Part shown: piece after piece, positions 28,001 through 37,265 of the stretch | Numbering within the stretch: position 1 is the first letter of the stretch | How the letters are laid out: every line of letters begins with the position of its first letter | Assembly: GCA_002887195.1 (NCBI GenBank) | Contig: PJAB01000156.1 | Coordinates: forward strand, 1 to 37,265 | DNA: 37,265 bases | Direction of reading: 5' to 3' | Source: Chrysochromulina parva | Taxonomy: Eukaryota > Haptophyta > Prymnesiales > Chrysochromulinaceae | Program-made: the position numbers and the translations under genes | Notes under the pieces: generated by a model | The model's database searches: none | The model's input: only the letters and a program-made list of their open reading frames with translations | What the model was told of the DNA's origin: nothing

Positions 28001-31000
28001 TCGCTGAGCACCTGCCGGAGCAGCTGCAGAGCGGGCCCGAAGTCGAGCAGGCGCAGACCCTCGTACCGGTAGGCGAGGATCGTGAGCCCGATTGCCACGT
28101 CCGGGTGCGCGAACTCGGAGGCGTGCGAAGGCGCGTCCTTGCCAACAAAGGGGACGGCGAGATAGCGGCGAGATCGCGGGAGCCCGCCCTCCGCCTTCAT
28201 CTTCGCCATCTCCTGAGGCTTGAGCAGCCCATAATGCACACGGGAGATCTTGCGGATCACGTGCGGCATGAGGAACCCGAGCCAGTCGCAGCCCAGGTTG
28301 AGCATCTTGACGTGACGGTCTGAGAGGGCCGACTGCACCTGGACGGTGATCTTGCCATTGAGCAGGCACTTGATCGCCTGCTCGTCGGTCACGTCGCGTA
28401 GACCATTCTTGCGCAGATAGAGCATCAGCCAGTCGGCCAGGATCGGCTTGAGCGTGTTCACGTAGAACATGTCGGAGAGCAGGATGACGTGCGGCACGCG
28501 TTGCATCACGCGCTGTTGGAGGCCTGTGTTGATGGCATGGTGCAGCCGCTCCAGCACGGTCGCCTCCTTGCCGCCCACCGACGTGCCGCCAGACGTACCG
28601 GTAGGCGAAGCGGCGCTCGCGTCATTCTTCCAGTCGACGGCCATCAGGAGCCCGTTGAGCAGATACCACGGCATCTCCCAGCGCGTAGGGTTGAAATCGA
28701 GCGGATGGCGGTCGCCCAGGGGCCAGTTGAGCTCACTCTTCAGGGGATGGAGCACGATGTCGACCTCGTCGATGACCGCGACGGCGCCGCGCCAGTATTG
28801 GAGCATCTGCACCGCGCGTGCCGCCTGCGCCTTGAGAAAGGGCTTGTCAAAGCCCGCCTCGGGCGGCACTTTGAAGCCGAAGAGCTTTCGCGCCTTTTGG
28901 CCGAGCGACATGTGCATGCGAGGGTACTGCCCCGTGTCGAGCAGGTGGAGCAGCTCGAGCAGCTTGAGCAGGAAGGCCTTGACCGACGCGGGCGTCGAGA
29001 CCATGATGGCGCCCTGCTGGATTGCGAGGTGCGCGGCGAGCAGCAGGTTCTCATCCACCACGGTGCGCCGGTCGAAGGCGAAGGTGGCGACCGTCTTGCG
29101 AAGTGGCCCGGAGCGAAAGACGCCGCGCATCACCTGCAGCGTAAAGCGCAGCAGAGGCGCGGGCACCACCTGCATCACAAGCTGCGTGCCATCAGCGAGC
29201 ATGAGAGCGAGAAGAGGCGAGACCGTCGTGGTCTTGCCCTCGCCCATGAGCATCTGGTGGCACACCGAGCCGCCCGAGCGGGCGCAGCGCACGAGCTTAT
29301 CTAGCAGGTGCACCTGCGGTGGACGGAGCACGATCCCCGCGCAGAACTCGAAGACCAAGATCCGCGGGTCGAGCCGAGCTGTGGGCGCCGGCGCGCCGGG
29401 GGTGCTGGCGCCGGGCAGCTGCATGTGCGCGCGTCGGGTGGAGATCATCGCGCCGAGTTGGTCACCGATTGCCTGCGCGTCTGCCGCGAGCGCGAGCGCC
29501 TCAGGCGCCGGCTTGCCGCCGCGGCTTGCTTCCCGCACGAGCGCCGCGAGAGAGTCGACGAGCTTCTTGCACAGCACGATCGCCCGGGAGAGCAGCTGAG
29601 CGCGCGAGTAGAGGAGTAGCAGCGCCGTGAGCGCCGAGAAGACTTGCTCCACCTCCGCATCGCTCAGCAGAGGGTTGAGCACCTTGATCTCCGCCTCCGC
29701 CTGCGTGCTCATGAGGAGGGCGCACAGCAGCTCCATCGAGGGGCGCAGCTCGCAACCGGCCAGCTGCGCGAGGGCACGCGCGCGCCGCACGGCCTCGGGC
29801 GCGCTCGCGCCGCCCTCGATCACGAGCGCCTGCACGTGAGGGAACTGCTCATCGGCGCTCTTCATGTCTTGCTTGTACAACTGCTCGAGCGCCGCCGAGA
29901 GTCGCTTGACGAGATTCTCGCGTGCCTGCAAATCGGCGACGGGGGGCAGCTGGCCGCCGAAGCCGGTGCCCATATCCACCTCGAACGTCAAGAGCCTCGG
30001 CGGGCCAGAGGAGTTGCCCTGGGCGAAGAACCACTGCAGGTCCTCGAGGATGCGCTTGTTCATCTTACGCGCAACGACCGTCGTGGCCGACGGGTGGCGC
30101 TCGACCGTTAAGGTCGGCGGCCGCGCGGGGGCGGTGCCGCCTGCGCCGGCCGCAGCCGCCTGGCTGATGAAGCTCATCGGGTCCAGAGGCGCGAGCACAA
30201 GCGACGCGAGGGCGCCCGGCGCGGCGGCGGCGAGGAAGGCGGGGGGCACTGGGCGCTGTTCTTGCATGAAGCCGAGGCTTGTCGGGTTGAGCCACGTGCG
30301 GTGGATGGTGCGCAGATCGCGGAGCGCCGGCATGGGCACCGATTGAGGCGGCGAGTACAGCGGGTACTCCAGAAACTTGCCACCGCCGGGCAGGCGCGGC
30401 AGCAGGTTGATCAGCGCCTTGTGGATCTCCTCGGGCATGCCCTTGCCGGCCTTGCCCTTGAACATCGTGCCCGTGATCATGCCCTTGCTCCGCGTGTCCT
30501 TGAACTTGGGCATCTCGTTGGCAAACGCCTGGTTGGTCTCCATCAGTCGTAAAATGGGGAGGAGCTCATCGCCTGCGCCCTTGGCCGCGAGCCGAAGCAG
30601 CAGCGAGCCGAGCGCGAACGTCGAGTCGTCCATCAGGATCTTGAGATTGATCGAGCTCGTGAACATCTCGTACAGCAGCCAGAAGCCCTTCGAGTCCGAG
30701 TCCAGTCGGATCACGTCTGGCCGCAGCCAGTCGGAGATCACCTTGAGCGCCTTCAAGCCCGTCTCCTCATCCGGCCGAGAGTACGACATGGACGAGAGCT
30801 TCTTCTGCCAGCCGGCGAGTGCCTCGGGGGCCATGATCAGCGCAGGGGCGTCCATCTGGACGTCGAACTCGACGTACTTGGGACGCGCGGGGTAGTTGGC
30901 TTGGAGGGTGGGTGCGGGCATCTGGCCCGCCATGAAGGGGTTGTTGGCGCTTGCCTCCTTGGCGAGCGTCGCATCGATCGCGGCGTCGAGGAAGGCGATG

Positions 31001-34000
31001 CGCGCGCGCGTCTCGGGCAGCTCGGCGCCATAGTCACGCAGCAGGATGAGCTCGTCGGGCGCCGCAAGCTGGCATGACGCCGGTATGAACTGGAGCTTGT
31101 TCAAGTAAAGGGCGAGCTGCTGAGGCACCGTCCAATTGATCTCGGCCACCATGGCCGCACACGATCGCGTCGCGAGGGAGAGACGAAGGCGGCACGCGTG
31201 CGCCTCGGGCTCGACGTCGTCCTCGAGCGCCATCACGCATTGCCACAGCTGGAGCTCGTCGGGCGAGAGGGTGCCGTCGACGGCGCACGCGGGCGCCAAG
31301 TGGAATACCGCTTCGAAGTCGCGCGCCAGCCACTTGAGCACGAGCAGGTTGAGGGTGGCCGATAGCGTGGGCGGCGTCAAGAAGGCTTGCGAGCGGTGCA
31401 CGCTGTACAGAAAGTGCGTGACGGTCGGCAGGTTCGAAAGCCATTTCTTGGAGGCGCGTGCAAGCAGCATCTGCGCCGAGAGCGCCGAATCGGGGTCGGC
31501 CAGCCGGATCGGTTTGGCGAGCGCCGAGAGGAGCACCGAGGCATCGCCCTCCTCGTTGAGCAGCACGAGGGCGTGCGGCAGTCCCGAGAGCAGGTGCGAG
31601 GCGCGCGGTCCCTCGAGCGTCCCAATGTACAGGCCGGGGTTCTCACGTGAGTACATGCGCACGAGGCCGTCGGGTCCTTTTTTCGCCTCGAAGGCGAGAT
31701 TGAGCCGAGGTAGCTCGATGAGGCCGACGGGCACTTCACTGTCGGGGCCTTGGACTTGCTCTGCGATGGCCGCGACGCCCTTGCTCACCGAGGCCGCCAT
31801 GCTGGCAAAGGGGTTTGCCGCCATGCTGTCGCTGGGGGTGTCGGTCGCGGCTGCCTCGATGGCCTGGCTCGCCTTCGCAAACGGGTTGTTGGCGGTGTCC
31901 ACGATCTCCTTTTGGGGCAGGGACCAGACGAGGACGTGCGCGAGGTCTTCGACCCTCTCGAGGAGCGCGACCATCTTTCCATAGGGCGACGAGGCGTCCA
32001 CCCCGAGGGTCGAGATGAGTCGGCGGGACTCGCCTGCGATCGGAGAGCCTTTCTCGTCGCACAGCGTGCGACGGATCACGGAGCCACCCCGTTGGCAAGT
32101 GACCGTGACCTCTTCCTTGCCCGCGAGGTGCAGCCGTTGGTTTTGGCTCGAATCGCCCTTTGGCATCGGGCGCTCTGGCGATCCGGCGGCGGCGGCGCCG
32201 CTCGCGCCGCCGGCGGCATTGGCCGCTTCGGCCTTGGCGACGACCTTCCCAGTGTAGTCCTGCTCCTCGTCGCCCTTTGGCATCGGGTGGCCCACGAGCG
32301 TCTGACCAGCCGAGTCGCGCCAGAAGAGGTATTGGGAGAGGAGAGCCTCGGGCATCATGCCGTTGAGCTGCCGGGTGGGCACGAAGATCTGCGTCGCATT
32401 CGGCGCGTTCGCCTGGACATTGGCCGCTTGGCGCATGATGACGAGCGTCGACTGCGGCTCTGATCTCACGGCCATATCGCCCGCCGTCCAGTGCGGACGA
32501 GGCTTGCGCACCACGGCGCCCTGAAAGCCGCCGCCCGCGATCGGGTCGCCGTAGCAGCGCGCCGTGTCGGAGGTGTACACGAGCTCACGAACCCACTTTC
32601 GCCCGTGCTCGGTCACGTTGAACACGTTCAATACGGCAGGGAATCGATAGATCACGAGCTCCTTGAGGACGCCTTCGACGACGACGGAGAGCTTCGCATA
32701 CGTATCGTGCGCCTCGACGAGGTTAAGCCTCGGGGCCTCGGGGTGGGCCAGCAACGGCACCGCCACCTTGATCGGCCGGAGGGTCTCCTCAAGCCATTGC
32801 GCGAGCAGCCCCGATACCAACGCCGTGCCGGGCGAAGGGGGCGGGCGGTCGTCGGCATCCCAAATCTGGATGTCGTGCCGCGTGCCGAGCAGCCGCATCC
32901 AACGGCGCCGTTGCGAGCGCTTCACCTCGGCGCACTGATGGCGGCCGCGCGTCGAGGTGTCACCGAAGACGGCTGCAAAGTCGGGGTGTGCGCACACGCT
33001 CGCGTCCAGAAGCTGCATGTGGTGGCGCTTGAGGGTCATCTCGCCGAGCTGCACGTTGATCTCCGTCTCCGCGGCCGCGGACACCTTGACACGCAGCCAC
33101 GCGACGTAACCGCCACTCCTGGCCGCTGCGTCGGCCTCCGCGTCGTTCTCCGAGCCCCAGCCCGCACGCGCGACGGCCGCGCGAGCGGGGTTGGCCACCG
33201 TGGCCGCCGAGTTGGGCATGTAGCGGCCGTCGCAGCCGGTGAACTTCATGGACGCCCACTCGCGTGTGACGAGGCGAGTGCCGCCCTGCGTCTTGATGCC
33301 CTTGTCCCGACCCGAGAGCAGCCGCACGATGGCTTCCATGATGTCGGACGCCTGCTCGGGGTTAGCCTTGAGCCACGCGAGCACGCGATGCAGGTGGCGC
33401 TGCCAAAGGTCGAAGACATCGAGCGGCGCGTAGCCGAGCTCACCCATGGCGGTGTTCATCATGGCAGAGACCTCCACCTTGCGCTTACGGTCCTTGCGCG
33501 TCCTCGCGCCCATCAAGCCCGTCATCACATCAGGCTCGATCTCGAAGTCGTGGTTCACGTTGAGGAACACGCGCGTCGAGAGCATCATCATCGTGAAGCG
33601 CGCGTCCACCGGACACGGCTCGCCCGCCGCCGCCGCCGCCGCCGCCTCCGGCGTGCCAGGGAGTGGCTCGGTCTTGAGCGCCGCAGCGGGCGTGTCGTTG
33701 ACGGCCGGGTAGTCGCCGTAGATGAAGGCCATGTGTGCGGCCACGGTGCACGCGTCGCGGGACATGCCATCGCGCCGCAGCCGCGCGTACCAGCCCTGCA
33801 GCACAGGCAGGCCGTGGTCCATGAGCTTGCGGCGCAGTGTGTTCGCCGCGGCCAGGAGCTTCGTCTTGGCCGGCGAAACGCCTCCAAAGTCCGCCGTGCT
33901 CATCATGCGCAGCCCACGGACCTCATCCGCCTTTGGCGAGAGGAGGTACGTGAGGAACGCCTCGATGCGGCAAGCGAGCCGGATGGCGTACAGGATGGCC

Positions 34001-36957
34001 GAGGACGAGCCCGCCTTGACGTAACGACCAGCATCGAGGTCGAGTGCGTTCTCGACGATGGTGACGATCGCGGCGACCGAGGCGGCGGGCGAGTGCGTGA
34101 GCTCATTGAAGAGCAAGCCCGCGGGCGTCGCGAGCACCGAGCGATCCATGGTGGGCACCGTCGTCGGCGCCACCTTGGGCACATCGGGATGCCACTCGCC
34201 GGGCTCGTACAGCGCCGCATCGAGCATCTGCTGCAGCTCGGGCTTTGCGAGGGCCGAAGTGCGCATGGGGTCGGCGAAGAACCGAAGCAGCAGCGGCACG
34301 CGCAAATAGGGAGCGAGCAGCGCCTGAAGCATGTACTCCACATCCGAGGCGCGCAGCGCCCCCCCGAAATCCGGCAGGTGGCGGAGGTGCAGCACGTCAT
34401 CCTCGGTGTCGACCTTGGCGCCCGCGAGGACGCTCGCCTCCGCCGACGAGGGAGGCAGGCGCGGACGGAAGCCGCCCTTGCCGAGCAGACGGTCGAGGAA
34501 CGACTTATTCTTGGCGGCCGCGTACTCGCCTGTGGAATCGACCCACGTCATCGACTTCATCTCGGCGCCGAAGCCGGTCACGACGAACTCACCGGCGAGG
34601 GGGGGGTCGGAGGCCGCCTTCTTGCTGCCCCCCTTCTTGGGCTCCTCCGGGGGGGTGCCCTCCTTGAAGCGCCAAGAGAGGCGCGCGTCAGCGGGCGTCC
34701 ATGCGCGCAGCTCGGGCAGGTTGTCCGCAGACGGCGCTGTCATGAGCTTGCACAGGTACACGATGTCGCGGAAAGCGAGCAGTTCCGGGTACAGCTCGGC
34801 GAGGCTCGGATCTTCGTTCGAGAGGTACGCGGACAGGTGCTTGTCGGTGCGAGGGAAGGCGAGCTGCGCGCAGAGCTGCGTGAGCAGCTGGCGCTCGCCC
34901 TCGCCCAGCCCCATCGTGCGCTCGAAGCGGAAGATGTGCCGATCCGGAGACGCCGCATTCGAGCACGAGCGGAAGTAGTCGAGAAGGATGGTGCGCGAGG
35001 CGGCCAGGTGCGGGTACGGGAACTGCGCGCGCTCGGTCTCGATCTCAAGGTGGCGCATCTCCAGGGCAAACGGCTTAGACGGCCCCTCATTCTCGCCCGC
35101 GTAGTGCAGCGAGAGGTGCGAGGGCACATCGCACGCGCGCAGGCGCAGCACCGCGTCCGCGATCGCGACGATGGCCGCGAAGACCAACATTCGCGTCGCG
35201 TCGGCTTGAGGCGCGAGGGGGATGGAGAGCGAGGCCGCCGAGTAGTGGCGCGCGAGCACAAAGAGCCAACGGAGGATCTCGGCTTGCGTGTCGTGCGTGA
35301 TCTTCAGCCCGGACTTGGCCCAGAAGCAGCGCATCTTGCGGTCCGCACGCCCGATGGGCAGCGGCAGCGGCAGCACGCGTAGGAAGAGGTGACCAAGCAG
35401 CGAGGCGCGGAGCGCGTACGAATCGGCCACGAGCTCGCGCTGGTTGGCGAGGATCGTGCACACCTCGGACGCCCTTTGCAGCGCGTTCGAGACCTCCGCA
35501 AAGTTGGCCACCGTCTCTGGGATCGCCGTGAGCTCGACCGGCATCACGATCGGTGGCTCGTACGCGTCACCCGCCAGATTCTCAACGTTCGGCGAGGCGG
35601 CCACGTCATCGAGCAGTGGGAAGAGCGCCGAGCCCTTGAGCTCAGGCGACGCGGGCGGCGGCAGCGGCATCCGCTGGTTCGCCGCGGCCTTGGCGGCGTT
35701 CAGCTGCGCATCGAGTCGCTCCACAGCCCCCTGCAACGCGTGCAAGTCCGATGGCGCCAGCGTGGCCGCGCCAGAGGCGAGACGCGGCGACGAGGCGGAG
35801 AGGCGCCGTGCGGCGCGGGAGAGGAGCTCGATGGCCGAGACGGGCACACTGCCGTGCTTCTCGAGAGCCATCCTGAGGTCCATCGCGCCCAGATTCAAAA
35901 GCTGCTGCTTAAGCAGCAGCTCAACCCCGTCGGACGAGTACGAGGGCACAAGAGGCGGCGCGCCGCCGGCCGGGGGGGCACCAAAGGGGGCGCCGAAGCC
36001 GCCGCCGTACTGGGGCATCGCGCCAAACTGGCCGCTCGCCGCGAGCTGGAGCGCCACCGTCGCCGCGAGCATGACGAGCTCGTGTCCGTAGGGGTCGCCG
36101 GTCGCCGGCGGCGTGAGCCAACGCGCGGGGATCGGCGGCACCGGCGGGCGCCCGGCCTGCTGGAGGGAGGGTGGAGGAGAGGGCTGCGCGCCGCCGGTCG
36201 CTTCCACCGAGCTCAGGTTCGCGAGGATGGGCCGGTTGTTGAGGAAGGGGTACACGGTCTGGTAGAGCAGCGCGCTCGTGTACTTCGCGTCGGGGAAGAG
36301 GGCGGCGCGCAGCAGGACGAACCAGACTGAGCCGTCACGGATCTTGTGCGCGGGGATCTTGCGCAGGAGCAGCGGCGAATTGTACTGCGTCGCGCCCGTC
36401 GCTGGGTCGATCCGCGCCGGGTGGTACTCGAGCCCGTCGCCCGTCGAGCAGATGGCGAGCGTGAACTCCTCGAATGAGTCGCAGTGGAGCACGTACATCA
36501 TGAGCGAGTGCGTGCCGCGCTTGAGCGAGCCCTCCTGGAAGCCGCCGGGCACGATGATGCTCGCACCAGGCGTGAGCGTCTTCACCTGCGCCACAAAGGT
36601 CGTGAGCAGCTCGAAGAAGCCTGACATGTCCGAAATGGCCGAAAAGGTTTTGGTCATCCCGGCCGCGCGCTCGAGCGCCGAGTAGATCCTGCCGAGCGTC
36701 TGCTTGAGCGCGCCCGCGGTCTGCGGGTCCTCAAAGAGAAATCGGGTCTGGAACATGACCAGGTTGATCGACTCGACGAGTGACCCAACCGTCAGCTTCG
36801 GCGGAGGCGGCAAGCCCCTCTTGCCGTCATCGAGGCTGCGGCCGAGCACGACGTCTGCGAAGATGGGATTCTCCCAGAGGGGCGTGTCACCTGTGGAATA
36901 CTGCGGCTTGGTTGAGAACCCAAAGCCGGCCTGGTTCGGGTCAAGGGGCGCCAGCAT
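22076..36957 (-). CDS. Giant DUF3638/DUF3645 NTPase fused to EF-hands, VPS62-like repeats and AP-2 alpha-adaptin ear
   Basis: Exons 36957-26391, 26005-25552 and 25472-22076 sum to 14,418 nt, encoding 4,805 residues plus stop. The first 2,500 residues are the large N-terminal part of DUF3638 proteins (annotated elsewhere as ubiquitinyl-hydrolase-like; activity uncertain). P-loop MGEGKTTT is at about 2571 and VIDEVD at 2728. DUF3645 (PFVGK, EFAHPDVAIGLT) is near 2930-2975, an EF-hand loop DLNKDGMVDSME near 3050, and a helicase-C-like block (DQVHTTGMDI, YRMRGIGKGQT) at about 3281-3334. A Glu/Gln stretch follows. Then EF-hands lie at about 3670-3690 and 3918-3978, VPS62-like repeats (WSNKGSGALHDVSIWAP; PPLYIWRAVPPS) at about 4035-4227, and Pro-rich NPF-bearing linker. 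Finally an AP-2 alpha appendage spans about 4565-4805 (LLQVGFKADFRG, GRIGIYYGN, YFGMW, GVDPSPNN). The ATG at 36957 is the first in frame; upstream extension would need a non-ATG codon. Confidence 0.85.
23058..23225 (-). repeat. 24-bp coding minisatellite, seven copies, in the giant gene
   Basis: Seven units of 24 bp encode the octapeptide PAPMLAPT, with Met replacing Ala in some. It lies in the disordered linker between the VPS62-like repeats and the adaptin ear. Confidence 0.9.
25473..25551 (-). other. Intron 2 of the giant gene
   Basis: 79 bp with donor AT|GTATGT and acceptor CTCGTCAG|G. Splicing rejoins FQMY to DAEGRGALGEQR, making a continuous EF-hand. Unspliced, the upstream frame stops at 25533, three codons after the EF-hand helix. 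The interior carries TGAGTGCC-type units at about 10-12 bp spacing. Confidence 0.85.
26006..26390 (-). other. Intron 1 of the giant gene
   Basis: 385 bp, donor CAAG|GTACGA, acceptor CCACGCAG|AGCAAG. Splicing joins GAG-CAA-G to AG-CAA-GAG and continues an uninterrupted Glu/Gln-rich helix into KEKYTREEEFGKVW. Unspliced, the frame reads a repetitive FSVLACSV-type peptide to a stop at 26215. The interior contains two minisatellites. Confidence 0.85.
26091..26380. repeat. Minisatellites within intron 1 of the giant gene
   Basis: At about 26275-26375 a 15-bp unit of the type GAGCACAGAGCAGGC is repeated about six times with variation. At 26090-26153 a 22-bp block (GTCAGAGCA, then ACGCCCTTCTTC) occurs twice, 42 bp apart, separated by 10-bp TCGTCAGGTT units. 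Confidence 0.8.
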
Positions 36958-37265
36958 TGCGCTTGACCAGACTCGACACCGACGTGGTCGCGCGAAGGAA
37001 GATCGACGCCGCCGCGAGAGGTGTTGTGATCCTTCTCCACTTTTTCCTCCAGTGCCTGTGTGCACAAGCAAGCATTGGGATGATGAGTTTCATCAACTTC
37101 TCAACTTCTTTTGTGCGCGAGCGCGTGGTTGTCTAGATGTTTTTAACGAGGTTAGTGCGTAACCCGGACTTCATTTACAAACAGGTGCATAACCCGGACG
37201 TCACTAACCCGGACTTGGCCGTGTCCGGGTTACGCACCTGTTTGTAAGTCCTTAACCCGGACTTC
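36958..37265. promoter_or_regulatory. Upstream region of the giant gene and edge of a repeat element
   Basis: This contains the 5' flank of the giant gene (36958 to about 37140, with pyrimidine-rich stretches), then from about 37156 a cluster of AACCCGGAC repeats and an inverted repeat that runs off the window. No second gene was seen. Confidence 0.4.
37156..37265. repeat. Foldback repeat with AACCCGGAC units
   Basis: 25-bp arms at 37175-37199 and 37223-37247 are inverted complements with one mismatch, around a 23-nt spacer. AACCCGGAC occurs directly at 37161, 37191, 37206 and 37254, and in reverse at 37223. The window ends inside it, so its full size is unknown; it could be a terminal inverted repeat of a mobile element or a satellite. 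Confidence 0.7.

Noticed and set aside
25768..28323. 851-codon plus-strand ORF
   Set aside because: Antisense to the DUF3645 and helicase-C-like region and crosses an intron of the real gene; composition is shadow-like.
32491..35382. 963-codon plus-strand ORF opposite the giant gene
   Set aside because: GC-rich antisense shadow; the translation is Arg/His/Val-rich without domains, while the opposite strand encodes the continuous giant protein.
37161..37265. Telomeric repeat at the right edge
   Set aside because: The unit AACCCGGAC(TTC) is irregular and present in both orientations, unlike a telomere array of CCCTAA type.

Overview
This window looks like nuclear DNA of a GC-rich unicellular alga. 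A haptophyte (Emiliania/Chrysochromulina-like) is the best guess. Genes contain GT-AG introns, the proteins are eukaryotic (AP-2 ear, SNF2, macro plus CRAL-TRIO, DUF3638), and three short ORFs start with signal-plus-transit-type presequences as in red-lineage secondary plastids. The TIR-like/RRM-like/NACHT protein at the left edge resembles families I recall from haptophytes, and introns built from about 10-bp repeats also fit. The assignment is inference, not proof.

Layout, left to right: (1) a minus-strand STAND/NACHT ATPase gene with a TIR-like, RRM-like front end, its 3' end outside the window; (2) a divergent plus-strand coiled-coil, proline-rich protein; (3) minus-strand serine hydroxymethyltransferase with a targeting presequence; (4) a divergent plus-strand small plastid-type protein; (5) a minus-strand HCX5R protein phosphatase; (6) a divergent plus-strand Bles03/DUF1917-like protein; (7) a plus-strand omega-like glutathione transferase gene interrupted by a 96-bp copy of the phosphatase 5' end; (8) a minus-strand GDAP2-type macro plus CRAL-TRIO protein with a very long coiled-coil tail; (9) a divergent plus-strand Rad5/Rad16-type SNF2 ATPase; (10) a minus-strand giant gene filling the right 15 kb. 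The far right edge holds a foldback repeat.

The most notable result is that the right-hand 15 kb reads as one gene. Joining three exons across two GT-AG introns gives one 4,805-residue frame. The second junction restores an EF-hand loop. The protein joins a DUF3638/DUF3645 helicase-like NTPase to EF-hands, VPS62-like repeats, NPF motifs and a C-terminal AP-2 alpha-adaptin appendage domain, which suggests a membrane-traffic role.

Other points of interest are an intron that looks born from a tandem duplication of an AGGT-containing exon segment, a palindrome CGGTACCG found only in three divergent promoters, and a templated insertion that broke a GST gene. Genes lie almost strictly in alternating divergent and convergent pairs. 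No rRNA, tRNA, CRISPR or viral gene was seen.
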